DNA of 11,536 nucleotides from an uncultured Bacteroidota bacterium (GTDB lineage: Bacteria; Bacteroidota; Bacteroidia; Chitinophagales; Chitinophagaceae). A model generated the notes under the pieces. The model searched no databases and was not told the DNA's origin. It worked only from the letters and a program-made list of their open reading frames with translations. Shown here one piece after another: positions 1 to 6,948 of the stretch. The stretch covers positions 1-11,536 of the forward strand of contig CAINOM010000552.1 in the NCBI GenBank assembly GCA_903851455.1, in the 5' to 3' direction. How positions within the stretch are numbered: position 1 is the first letter of the stretch; each line of letters opens with the position of its first letter. Both the position numbers and the translations under genes were made by a program.

Positions 1-831
1 AAAGCCAGTGCCAAGGTCGAGGCGTGTAATGGTATTATCACCTTCATTAGTTACAAACAGGTACCAGTTGCCATTGTCCCTTATCGCCGCCAGGTCACTT
101 GGGAAGCTGAGGTTATAAGTGGCGCCATAATTTGCCATCAATGGTGTATTCGACACGTTGAAAGAAAAATCGAGGTGGATCAGTTCATTGGTGTTATGGT
201 TTACGATATACCCATACCAGTTGTTGTTAGCATCCTGCTGTACGAAAATACCTTTCGGACCGTTGAGCACATTGGCGTAGTTACCGAAATTAACGATATC
301 CGGAGCCGGATTGTTCAGGTGGTGGCCAAAATCAATACGGGCCAGTTGTGAAGTGGCTTTTGTAAAGCCGCCAGAAACAAAAATGAACCAGTTTTTAGAA
401 AAAGTATCACGCAGGATAAAGAGCGATGTAGGATTGATCGGCAGGCCATTTGTCAGGTTGCCGAAGTTGGTAACGGTGGGGATATTATTCAGGCTGTTTC
501 CGAAGTTAAGTCTAAGGAATTCTGTTGTCCGCGAGTTGGTAACAAAGCCGTAATAAGAGCCGCTGTCCTCAATAATGTCGATGTTTGATGGGATATGAAA
601 GTCGTAGCTATTGCCAAGATTAGTGCCGATCGGAGGTACCCAGGTAGGGATCTCGTTAAGAGAGCCGGAGCAAAATCCCCAGTAGTAAGATGCCGCATTT
701 AGTATGTTGCTCGTGAGCCTTACCGGTTGGTTTACACATACAGTATCTGGACCACTGAATAGGGCTTGGGCGTGGAGGTTATTCAATTGCGTTACTATTA
801 ATACCGCAACAAGAAGGAGGCATTTTTTCAT
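1..831 (-). CDS. Secreted propeller-like repeat protein, N-terminal part (runs off left edge)
   Basis: The frame is open from an ATG at 829-831 to the window edge, giving 277 residues with no stop. It starts MKKCLLLVAV and has a clear Sec signal peptide, with likely cleavage after A21 (LHA|Q). Next comes an adhesin-like opening (GPDTVCVNQPV, residues 27-37), then blade-like units of about 55 residues at roughly 84-124, 137-184, 195-237 and 247 onward. A weaker, earlier unit lies at 47-74. Each unit has an aromatic core (SYYGFVTN, NWFIFVSG, NWYGYIVN, NWYLFVTN), followed by a RLNFG/RIDFG/HLDFS/RLDLG strand and usually NFGN. This suggests a beta-propeller exported to the surface. Large Bacteroidota proteins of this build often end in a gliding-motility/type IX secretion C-terminal domain, but that end is outside the window. 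It is divergent from the S46 peptidase gene. Exported repeat protein: fairly sure; exact function unknown. Confidence 0.8.
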   Translation of the reverse strand, partial: MKKCLLLVAVLIVTQLNNLHAQALFSGPDTVCVNQPVRLTSNILNAASYYWGFCSGSLNEIPTWVPPIGTNLGNSYDFHIPSNIDIIEDSGSYYGFVTNSRTTEFLRLNFGNSLNNIPTVTNFGNLTNGLPINPTSLFILRDTFSKNWFIFVSGGFTKATSQLARIDFGHHLNNPAPDIVNFGNYANVLNGPKGIFVQQDANNNWYGYIVNHNTNELIHLDFSFNVSNTPLMANYGATYNLSFPSDLAAIRDNGNWYLFVTNEGDNTITRLDLGTGF

Positions 832-931
832 AATCTGTAAAAGTATATCTTAATCTTCCGCTAATATAATGAATTAGTACAAAACTTTGGTAGCAAAGGT
901 GTAAATTTATTTCCGCAAATCAAAAAAATCT

Positions 932-3139
932 ATGCTACGAATGCAGGCGGTTACCTCTTTATTAATTAAAAGTTTAATAATTTTCTTTCTTGTTCTAAGC
1001 CAGTCTCCGGCCATTGCAAAGGAAGGAATGTGGATACCTGCTACATTAAAAGACCATGAAAAGGAAATGAAGTCTATGGGATTGCAAATTCCCATTGATC
1101 AGCTTTATAATGCAAGCGGCACAGGGCTCAATAACGCCATTGTCCTTTTTGGCAGAGGGTGTACGGGTGAAATCATCTCAGCCAGCGGACTTATACTTAC
1201 TAATCATCATTGCGGCTACGGCAGTGCACAGGGACTGAGTACTGCAGAAAATGACTACTTCGCCAACGGGTTCTGGGCCCCGAATATGCAAGGTGAACTC
1301 CCCTGCAAAGGACTGACCGTCACTTTTATCCGCAGAATGGAAAACGTTTCGCAGCAAATATTGGAAGGTTTAAAAGACACGATGAGGGATTCTTTCCGCG
1401 ATACTGTTATTTCTCTTCGCATCGCTGCGCTCGAAAAGGAGTTTCGCACCAAAACCGGCATGGATGCGTCCATAAAACCGTATTTCGATGGCAACCAGTA
1501 TTGGGTGGCCATCACCGAAACTTACCGCGATATACGTCTTGTCGGCTTTCCGCCAAATGGCATCGGCGCTTTCGGCGGCGATGTGGAAAACTGGATATGG
1601 CCACGCCACACCGGCGATTTCAGCATTTTCAGGGTATATGCTGGCGGCGACAACCGACCAGCCGATTATGCAGGCTCTAACAAGCCATATAAAGCGGAAG
1701 AGTTTTTCAAAATAAACACCAGCGGCTACAAAGAGGGCGACTTTACCATGGTCTACGGCTTCCCGGGAACCACCAGGGAATACATTTCGTCATACGAACT
1801 TAGCCAGGTATACAATGTTACAGACCCCATAAGCATCGAGGCCCGCAATCGCCGGCTCGATATCTGGACAAAGCACATGGGCTGGACCCGGAGCAACTTC
1901 CTGAAGTATACTTCCAAGCGGGCCGGCGTGGCCAACGGCTGGAAAAAATGGCAGGGTGAGTTGCTGGGCCTCAAAGCAAATGATGTCGTAGGTAAAAAGC
2001 AGGCCTATGAAAGAACCTTCCAGCAGTGGGCAGATACCTGCAAAGCAGTTCCATATGCAAAAGACATTCTTCCGCAGATGCGCACGGCCGCTGAAATAGC
2101 AACGCCCATACTCACACAGGAGCAGTATATCAAAGAAGGGGTGCTGGGAATCGAGATCGTTCAGCAGGGTGCCGCATTCGATAATGTTATGGCCTGCTTC
2201 CGGCTCGGACTTTCCCAGGATGCCCTTCGGGATACGTTGACCAAACTGGTGACAGGTATGGAAGGCTTCTACAAAAATTACGACCCTAAAACCGATCAGG
2301 ATGTTTTCATTTCGCTCATGGTGCTCTACTTCAATAAGTGCACTTCATGGATACCCGATGAGTTTAAAGATCAGTATCGCGCTCACGATCAGGATGTGAA
2401 TGTATGGGCGGCGGATGTATTCAAAAGGTCGATGCTAACCTCAATGGCTCCACTCAAAGAGTTTGCCACAAATGCTAAGCCCGGCGACAGCACAAAATTG
2501 CAGGCTGATCCTGCCTGGCGCTTATATAACGCCATTGCCACTATCCGTAAACAGAAGATAACCCCTGTGCTAAAGGACTACATTAGTCGCATGCGTTATC
2601 TCGACAGGCTGTACACAAATGCCCAGATGCAGGAGTATAAAAATAAAACCTTCTACCCCGATGCTAACCTGACCCTGCGCCTTACCTACGGCCAGGTAAA
2701 AGGCCTGGACCCGGAAGGGCCAGCCCCATATTCATTCCAGACAAACCTGAAAGAAGTAGTAGCGCTGGATGATACCGCATCCGATATATTCAGGGTACCA
2801 AAGAAACTAAAAGAGCTGTACGCAGCAAAAGATTATGGTCGCTGGGGCGTGAACGGAACTATGCCTGTTGCGTTCGTCGCATCTAACCATACCTCCGGCG
2901 GCAACTCCGGCAGCCCGGTGCTGAATGCCAAAGGAGAACTTATAGGCACCAACTTCGACCGCGCATACGAGGGCACCATGAGCGACTATTATTTCGACCC
3001 CACTCGCTGCCGCAATATCTCAGTAGATATCCGTTACACGCTGTTCATCATTGATAAGTTCGGCGGCGCAGGCTGGCTGATCGACGAGATGAATATTGTG
3101 AAAGGGAAGAAAACGGTTGCAGCTAAAGCAAAAAAATAA
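932..3139 (+). CDS. S46 family dipeptidyl-peptidase, DPP11-like (Asp/Glu-specific type)
   Basis: This 735-residue exported serine exopeptidase should remove dipeptides from the N-termini of peptides in the periplasm, feeding amino-acid use. A signal peptide covers residues 1-29 (cleavage SPAIA|KEG). The mature protein starts KEGMWIP, typical of family S46. The chymotrypsin-type triad is visible: H93 in TNHHCGYG, D229 in RHTGDFSIFRVY and S659 in GGNSGSPV. The residue 18 positions after the serine is R677 (TNFDRAYEG). In Porphyromonas gingivalis DPP11 the equivalent Arg673 gives Asp/Glu preference, whereas DPP7 has Gly there. The length fits the family (about 700-740). ATG 932 is used; ATG 941 is possible and would leave the signal peptide intact. 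No exact -7 promoter element precedes it; TAAATTTA at 902-909 is a 7/8 match without a correctly spaced -33. Family assignment is very secure; specificity is inferred from one residue. Confidence 0.95.
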   Translation: MLRMQAVTSLLIKSLIIFFLVLSQSPAIAKEGMWIPATLKDHEKEMKSMGLQIPIDQLYNASGTGLNNAIVLFGRGCTGEIISASGLILTNHHCGYGSAQGLSTAENDYFANGFWAPNMQGELPCKGLTVTFIRRMENVSQQILEGLKDTMRDSFRDTVISLRIAALEKEFRTKTGMDASIKPYFDGNQYWVAITETYRDIRLVGFPPNGIGAFGGDVENWIWPRHTGDFSIFRVYAGGDNRPADYAGSNKPYKAEEFFKINTSGYKEGDFTMVYGFPGTTREYISSYELSQVYNVTDPISIEARNRRLDIWTKHMGWTRSNFLKYTSKRAGVANGWKKWQGELLGLKANDVVGKKQAYERTFQQWADTCKAVPYAKDILPQMRTAAEIATPILTQEQYIKEGVLGIEIVQQGAAFDNVMACFRLGLSQDALRDTLTKLVTGMEGFYKNYDPKTDQDVFISLMVLYFNKCTSWIPDEFKDQYRAHDQDVNVWAADVFKRSMLTSMAPLKEFATNAKPGDSTKLQADPAWRLYNAIATIRKQKITPVLKDYISRMRYLDRLYTNAQMQEYKNKTFYPDANLTLRLTYGQVKGLDPEGPAPYSFQTNLKEVVALDDTASDIFRVPKKLKELYAAKDYGRWGVNGTMPVAFVASNHTSGGNSGSPVLNAKGELIGTNFDRAYEGTMSDYYFDPTRCRNISVDIRYTLFIIDKFGGAGWLIDEMNIVKGKKTVAAKAKK

Positions 3140-3176
3140 GAACTATTTCTGCGATTTTGCGCTCGGAAAAAACAAA

Positions 3177-3254
3177 GCCCTGAAAGGGCGAAATCTATCA
3201 GCGAGGGGTATAGCCCCTCGGTAAAATAAGCACCCTAACAAAACCCTGAAAGGG
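3177..3254. repeat. REP-like intergenic hairpin cluster
   Basis: Three small palindromes sit in the 147-base gap after the S46 gene. GCCCT-GAA-AGGGC is at 3177-3189. CGAGGGG-TATAG-CCCCTCG is at 3202-3220 (7-bp stem, 5-base loop). CCCT-GAA-AGGG is at 3244-3254. The core CCCTGAAAGGG occurs twice, 66 bases apart. The arrangement resembles short interspersed palindromic (REP/BIME-like) elements in Bacteroidota intergenic regions; that reading is from memory. The middle hairpin lacks a T-run, so it is not a good intrinsic terminator, though the cluster could stabilise the 3' end of the S46 mRNA. Confidence 0.55.
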
Positions 3255-3286
3255 AGCGTTAACGGTAATTCATTCGCAAATTCTTA

Positions 3287-3799
3287 ATGATGAAAACAAA
3301 ACTCTTATTCTGTCTTATCGCCCTCTGCTTTGCGGTAACATTTACCGTATCCGCTAAAAAGAAAAAGAAGAAAGCAAAAACATACCTCACGCTGGTCACC
3401 GCCTTTTCCCAGCGCATAGTTCCCGGTATCCCGGGTCCTCCGCCACCCACGGGTGTACACTTCATTATTGTCTGGGAAGGCGAAAAAAATCCGGAGACAT
3501 TCTTCTGGCGCGGTGACGGCGGCTGGCTATCCTGCAATGTGGCAAAAGCAAAAAAGATCGTCAATCGCCGCTACATCCGAGCCAACTACCGCGAATATGA
3601 AACCTCCGTCATCGCTATAGATCAGATAAAAAAGGGCGACACGCTACAACTTGATCCGGTAACCGGCGGCAAATTCCCGATCCCCGCCGAGATACCTGCG
3701 ACCGCCCAAAATACCCTGTTCTTCAAAACAGCAGGCAGCGCCTGGCTTTCGTATCATGTGGATTCCGTTAAAAAAATTCCGGATATCGTCCGCCCCTAA
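3287..3799 (+). CDS. Small exported lysine-rich protein of unknown function
   Basis: This encodes 170 residues that I do not recognise as a named family. It starts with two consecutive ATGs (3287 and 3290); either could be used. A signal peptide is clear (MKTKLLFCLIALCFAVTF, cleavage likely after A23 in TVSA). The mature N-terminus then begins with six lysines (K24-K29), followed by AK. Residues 46-56 are a Gly/Pro turn (PGIPGPPPPTG). The rest is mixed strand-like sequence with several tryptophans (WEGE, FFWRGDGGWLS, SAWLSYH), compatible with a small beta-rich periplasmic or surface domain. No cysteines remain in the mature part except one near residue 83. It is co-directional with the S46 gene but separated by the hairpin cluster, and convergent with recN. 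Base composition resembles its neighbours. A real gene is likely because of the signal peptide and balanced composition. Confidence 0.75.
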   Translation: MMKTKLLFCLIALCFAVTFTVSAKKKKKKAKTYLTLVTAFSQRIVPGIPGPPPPTGVHFIIVWEGEKNPETFFWRGDGGWLSCNVAKAKKIVNRRYIRANYREYETSVIAIDQIKKGDTLQLDPVTGGKFPIPAEIPATAQNTLFFKTAGSAWLSYHVDSVKKIPDIVRP

Positions 3800-3851
3800 T
3801 TAAAGGACATTTGCGACGAATTGAGCTATTAAGTCATTAAGCGATTGAGAA

Positions 3852-5507
3852 TTAATTAACCAGTTCCTTAGCATTACTTATCGCGGCTTCACTCGGCTGC
3901 TCGCCGCCTATCATACGGGCTATCGCCAGTATACGCTCGTCGTTTTGCAGCATCTTTATCCTGGTCGATAAGCGTTCATTTTTATCTGCTTCTTTATACA
4001 CATAAAAATGTCGTGTTCCCCTGGCAGCCACCTGCGGCTGGTGCGTGATACAGATCACCTGGTGATACTGTGAGAGTTCGCGCAGCAACCCACCTACCTG
4101 CCGTGCAGCCTCGCCGGAGATGCCTGTATCCACCTCATCAAAAATGAGCGTCGGCATATGCAAAGCCTCTGCGGTAAGTGATTTTATACAAAGCATGATA
4201 CGGCTCATTTCTCCGCCAGACGCGGCCTTCTGCAGCGGCTGGAACTGCCCGCTCTTATTGGCGTCCAGCATGAACTGCACCGCGTCTACACCATGTATCG
4301 TCGGCGTAGTTGTTTCTATCTGCAGATCAAACCGTGCATTCGGCATACCCACCAGCACCAGCAGTTCATTTATCTTCTTGATGAACTTCGGCGCCGCTTT
4401 TTTTCTCATCGCAGACAGTTGCTCTGCCTCTGCGCTCAGTTCCTTGAATAGTATACCTTCTTCTTTGGCCAGCCGCTCTATGGCGTCATTAATATCCAGT
4501 GTTGCCTTAAGCTCTTCTTCCAGCCGGTGCTGCAGCTCCAGTAGTTCTGCAGTAGTGGTAGCGCCGTGTTTCTTCAGCAGCTTATATCCCACATCTATCC
4601 GCTCCTGTAGCTGTGCCATCACTGCCGGGTCCAGCGTCACCTTTCCTTCCTCATGTTCCAGCTCTCCCGCTATATCTTTTAGTTCAGCCCATACAGAGGT
4701 AATACGTTCCTGCAAAGTCTTCAGTTCCGGCATAATATCCGTTATCCATTGCAGCTGCTGACTGATCCGCTTCAGTTCATTTACCATCGGCTGCTCACCA
4801 TCTTCCAGCACTGCTCTGCCCGCCTGCAGCACACTGATGATGCGCTCTGAGTGGCTCATCTGCTTCAACTGCCGGTCTGCATTTTCGATCTCTTCTTCCT
4901 TGAAAGCCGCCTGCAGCAGTTCATCCAGCAGGTACTGCTTGTAGTCCGACTCCTTCTTCCACTGCGACTGCCGCTCGCGGTTATCGGCCAGCTTTTGTTT
5001 TATGCTCTTATGCTTGTAGTACAGTTTGCGATAGTTCTCCGCCATCACCGATGTCTTGCCGATCGCGTCCAGCGCTTCCATCTGAAAATGATCATCCTCC
5101 AGCGCCAGGTGCCCGAACTGCTGGTGAAGGTCAACAAGCAGCGAAGTAAGTTTATTCAGCAGGGTCAGCGTTACCGGCGTATCATTCACAAATGCCCTCG
5201 ACTTCCCAGCTGTGCTGATCTCCCGGCGTATGATGCATTGATCGTCATTGTCCAGTTCGGCAGCCGTAAGTGCGTTTTGAAACACCTTATTGTTGCTCAC
5301 ATCAAAGTACCCCTCCACCACCGACTTCTCATTGGTGTTAATCAGCACAGAAGTATCCGCCCGTTCCCCAAGGATCAGCGAAAGGGCTCCAAGTATAATA
5401 CTCTTACCCGCCCCCGTTTCGCCGGTCACCGTATTCAGGTGCGCGTCCGGCTCAATAGTCAGATGGTCAATAATTGCGTAATTCTTTATAACAAGCTTTT
5501 GCAGCAT
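3852..5507 (-). CDS. recN: DNA repair protein RecN
   Basis: RecN is an SMC-like ATPase that acts at DNA double-strand breaks and holds broken or sister DNA together for RecA-dependent repair in the cytoplasm. The 551 residues match the usual length (about 553). The N-terminus MLQKLVIKNYAIID is typical. The Walker A motif GETGAGKS is at residues 29-36. The middle third is charged, Leu- and Glu-rich coiled coil. The ABC signature ASGGEMSR lies around S430, Walker B (LIFDEVDTG) has D457 and E458, and an H-loop (ICITHQPQVAA) follows. The start at 5507 puts Walker A at the usual distance from the N-terminus. A 9-bp GC-rich hairpin (5541-5560) lies about 34 bases upstream of this start, possibly in the leader. 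No SOS-type operator or TAnnTTTG element is obvious upstream. It is convergent with the small exported protein gene. Confidence 0.97.
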   Translation of the reverse strand: MLQKLVIKNYAIIDHLTIEPDAHLNTVTGETGAGKSIILGALSLILGERADTSVLINTNEKSVVEGYFDVSNNKVFQNALTAAELDNDDQCIIRREISTAGKSRAFVNDTPVTLTLLNKLTSLLVDLHQQFGHLALEDDHFQMEALDAIGKTSVMAENYRKLYYKHKSIKQKLADNRERQSQWKKESDYKQYLLDELLQAAFKEEEIENADRQLKQMSHSERIISVLQAGRAVLEDGEQPMVNELKRISQQLQWITDIMPELKTLQERITSVWAELKDIAGELEHEEGKVTLDPAVMAQLQERIDVGYKLLKKHGATTTAELLELQHRLEEELKATLDINDAIERLAKEEGILFKELSAEAEQLSAMRKKAAPKFIKKINELLVLVGMPNARFDLQIETTTPTIHGVDAVQFMLDANKSGQFQPLQKAASGGEMSRIMLCIKSLTAEALHMPTLIFDEVDTGISGEAARQVGGLLRELSQYHQVICITHQPQVAARGTRHFYVYKEADKNERLSTRIKMLQNDERILAIARMIGGEQPSEAAISNAKELVN

Positions 5508-5533
5508 TTAGTCAAGTCTTCTGGTTAATAATT

Positions 5534-5636
5534 TCAATTGCCCCGACCTTTAGGTCGGGGAGACAGCAACAATATGAACGGCTTTAGCCGAAATTGACTA
5601 GCGTGGATCTGACAAAATGTACTTGAGGACGCTAGT
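5534..5636. repeat. Compound intergenic palindrome cluster between recN and the LUD gene
   Basis: Three inverted repeats occur in series. CCCCGACCT/AGGTCGGGG is at 5541-5560 (8-9 bp stem, TTTA or TT loop). CGGC-TTTA-GCCG with flanking pairs is at 5579-5590. ACTAGCGT/ACGCTAGT is at 5597-5604 and 5629-5636 (8 bp, 24-base loop). The first two also share a TTTA loop and are framed by TCAATT (5534-5539) and AATTGA (5592-5597). There is no adjacent T-run, so this is not a standard terminator. It looks like an interspersed palindromic element, similar in style to the cluster at 3177-3254. Confidence 0.5.
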
Positions 5637-5715
5637 GTTCTGGTGCAAATTTAAAGGTAACACACTTCAATTTGCAATAAAAGATGCCGCATCCGTTTTA
5701 ATCAACTGCTTTTTC

Positions 5716-5723
5716 TATTTTTG
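5716..5723 (+). promoter_or_regulatory. Bacteroidota -7 promoter element for the LUD gene
   Basis: TATTTTTG is an exact match to TAnnTTTG and is followed by C, as often seen. Transcription would begin about 4-7 bases downstream (around 5727-5730), almost at the TTG start codon at 5731. No TTTG/TTG -33 element lies at the usual 17-23 base spacing; the nearest resemblance is GTTTTA at 5695-5700. Confidence 0.5.
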
Positions 5724-5730
5724 CACCCGG

Positions 5731-6393
5731 TTGCAGACATTTAAAACATCCAAGGCCCGGGAGAATATCCTCAGCAAGATCCGTAAAGGGCTCGGCGGCG
5801 CTCCCATGCCCATGCCCTTTCCCGAAGTAGAGAAGGAGACCGGCGCTATCTATGCCGACAGCGAACATACCCCCGAGGAGGTATTCGCAGAGGCATTCAT
5901 AAAGCTAGGCGGCAAATTCGTGTTCTGCGAGAACGAGCAGGAGTTGCTTGATAGTATCAACCTGTTATACGAGAACCGCGGCTGGAAACAACTCCTGTGT
6001 GCCGACGAGCGCCTGCTCAGGCTCTTCCACAACCGCAAAATAGACGTGGTCACCGCCGCAGATCCCAAAGCCGAAGCCGCAGATGCCTGTATCACCAGTT
6101 GCGAGACCCTCGTCGCCCGCACAGGCTCTATAGTACTTAGCAGCCGCCAAAACATGGGACGTGTTGCACCGGTATACTATCCCGTCCACATCGTATTTGC
6201 CTACACCAACCAGGTTGTACCGGATATAGAAGACGGCCTTAACGCCATAAAGAAAAAATACGGCAACGACATCCCGTCAATGATCAACCTCAACACCGGC
6301 CCCAGCCGAACCGCCGATATAGAAAAGACCCTCGTAGTAGGCGTCCACGGCCCAGGAGAAGTGTTTTGCTTTTTGATTAATGCAGAGTTGTAG
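5731..6393 (+). CDS. LUD domain protein (LutC/YkgG-like), stand-alone
   Basis: This is a cytoplasmic LUD-domain protein of the LutC type. In LutABC systems LutC is one subunit of the iron-sulfur lactate oxidase complex; lutA and lutB are not adjacent here, so the lactate role is unproven. From TTG 5731 it gives 220 residues starting MQTFKTSKARENILSKIRKG, which fits LutC N-termini. The longer frame from ATG 5617 adds 38 residues (MYLRTLVFWCKFK...) that look like translated non-coding DNA and span both the palindrome and the -7 element, so I reject that start. Family hallmarks are ETLVARTGSIVLSS at residues 125-138 and the C-terminal GPSRTADIEKT (190-200) followed by LVVGVHGPGEVFCFL. The length is normal for LutC. 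The last 17 bases overlap the convergent DUF1311-like gene. Family is secure; start is moderately secure. Confidence 0.85.
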   Translation: MQTFKTSKARENILSKIRKGLGGAPMPMPFPEVEKETGAIYADSEHTPEEVFAEAFIKLGGKFVFCENEQELLDSINLLYENRGWKQLLCADERLLRLFHNRKIDVVTAADPKAEAADACITSCETLVARTGSIVLSSRQNMGRVAPVYYPVHIVFAYTNQVVPDIEDGLNAIKKKYGNDIPSMINLNTGPSRTADIEKTLVVGVHGPGEVFCFLINAEL

Positions 6394-6838
6394 CCGCTTG
6401 GTTGGAGTTAATTAGTTTATTTCGCCGTTTTATGAGTTCAACGATTCGTTTTCTTGTATACTCAGCGTCATTCTCATAAACGATCATAAACATATCGGTT
6501 CCCCATTCACCCGTTTTATATTTTTTTTGAAACTCTTTTTCTTCCTCTTTTTCAAATTGTTTTCTTTTTTTCAGCCATTTTACTTGCTCGGTTTTAAGCA
6601 AGGCGCGCTCTTGTTGAGATAACTTTTCACTGAGGTTATTGAAAGCTGTATCGACTATTTCATACATCTCAATACAGTACTTCCTTGCGCAACCCTGCAT
6701 ATCAACACCACTATCCAGGCAGCTTTGGCACTGTGCCTTCATCTTGGCAATTTCATCCATTGTTTGACTGCTACCGACCGTATTAAAAAGCAACAGAGTC
6801 ACAATGATGATTAAGTTTGTTCGTTTGACACTAGCCAT
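6377..6838 (-). CDS. Exported LprI/DUF1311-like protein
   Basis: The 153 residues begin with a signal peptide (MASVKRTNLIIIVTLLLF, cleavage likely after S24, VGSS|Q). The mature part has four cysteines, C37, C40, C50 and C55, probably two disulfides in the periplasm. It then shows the pattern of the LprI N-terminal/DUF1311 family (PF07007): MYEIVDTAFNNLSEKL, QQERALLKTEQVKWLKKRKQF (with W89), and a closing helix YTRKRIVELIKRR. Some members inhibit lysozyme; whether this one does is unknown. The central stretch is highly charged (EKEEEKEFQKKYK). The gene is visibly richer in A and T runs than its neighbours, which may mean it was acquired separately. It overlaps the LUD gene tail to tail by 17 bases. 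The family call rests on pattern recognition only. Confidence 0.75.
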   Translation of the reverse strand: MASVKRTNLIIIVTLLLFNTVGSSQTMDEIAKMKAQCQSCLDSGVDMQGCARKYCIEMYEIVDTAFNNLSEKLSQQERALLKTEQVKWLKKRKQFEKEEEKEFQKKYKTGEWGTDMFMIVYENDAEYTRKRIVELIKRRNKLINSNQAATTLH

Positions 6839-6856
6839 ATCGAAAATTGGTTATTA

Positions 6857-6885
6857 TAAACGTACGACATATTCCAAATAACAAA
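6857..6885 (-). promoter_or_regulatory. Probable promoter of the DUF1311-like gene
   Basis: Read on the minus strand, TTTG (6885-6882) is followed after 17 bases by TACGTTTA (6864-6857), a 7/8 match to TAnnTTTG. This is the only site in the window with both -33 and -7 elements at accepted spacing. Initiation near 6853 would give a leader of about 14 bases to the ATG at 6838. The -33 element overlaps the distal stem arm of the lpd terminator. Confidence 0.45.
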
Positions 6886-6906
6886 GGCTGCCCGAAAGCA
6901 GCCTTT
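6883..6906 (-). terminator. Intrinsic terminator of lpd
   Basis: AAAGGCTGC (6883-6891) pairs fully with GCAGCCTTT (6898-6906), a 9-bp stem with a 6-base loop. It lies 42 bases beyond the lpd stop. On the minus strand the stem is followed by TTTGTTATTT counting from its last bases, an imperfect U-tract. It separates lpd from the downstream DUF1311-like gene. Confidence 0.65.
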
Positions 6907-6948
6907 ATCTAAAAACAATCCCAATTCCTAATTCCAAACCACCAATTC

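Noticed and set aside
311..698. Short frames on both strands inside the left-edge gene
   Set aside because: They lie within the continuous 277-residue minus-strand frame that has a signal peptide and repeats.
838..845. TACTTTTA on the minus strand as promoter of the left-edge gene
   Set aside because: 7/8 match only, six bases from the ATG, and no -33 element at the right distance.
3259..3564. 101-residue minus-strand frame opposite the small exported protein
   Set aside because: The Phe-rich run is just the complement of the lysine codons; the plus strand has a signal peptide and better composition.
3800..3851. Possible bidirectional terminator between the small exported gene and recN
   Set aside because: The 52-base gap has repeated ATTAAG/ATTGAG-like words but no stem of useful length.
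4120..5528. Long plus-strand reading frames of 213 and 225 residues opposite recN
   Set aside because: Low-complexity Ser/Cys-rich or random-looking translations antisense to a clear RecN; no start context or family features.
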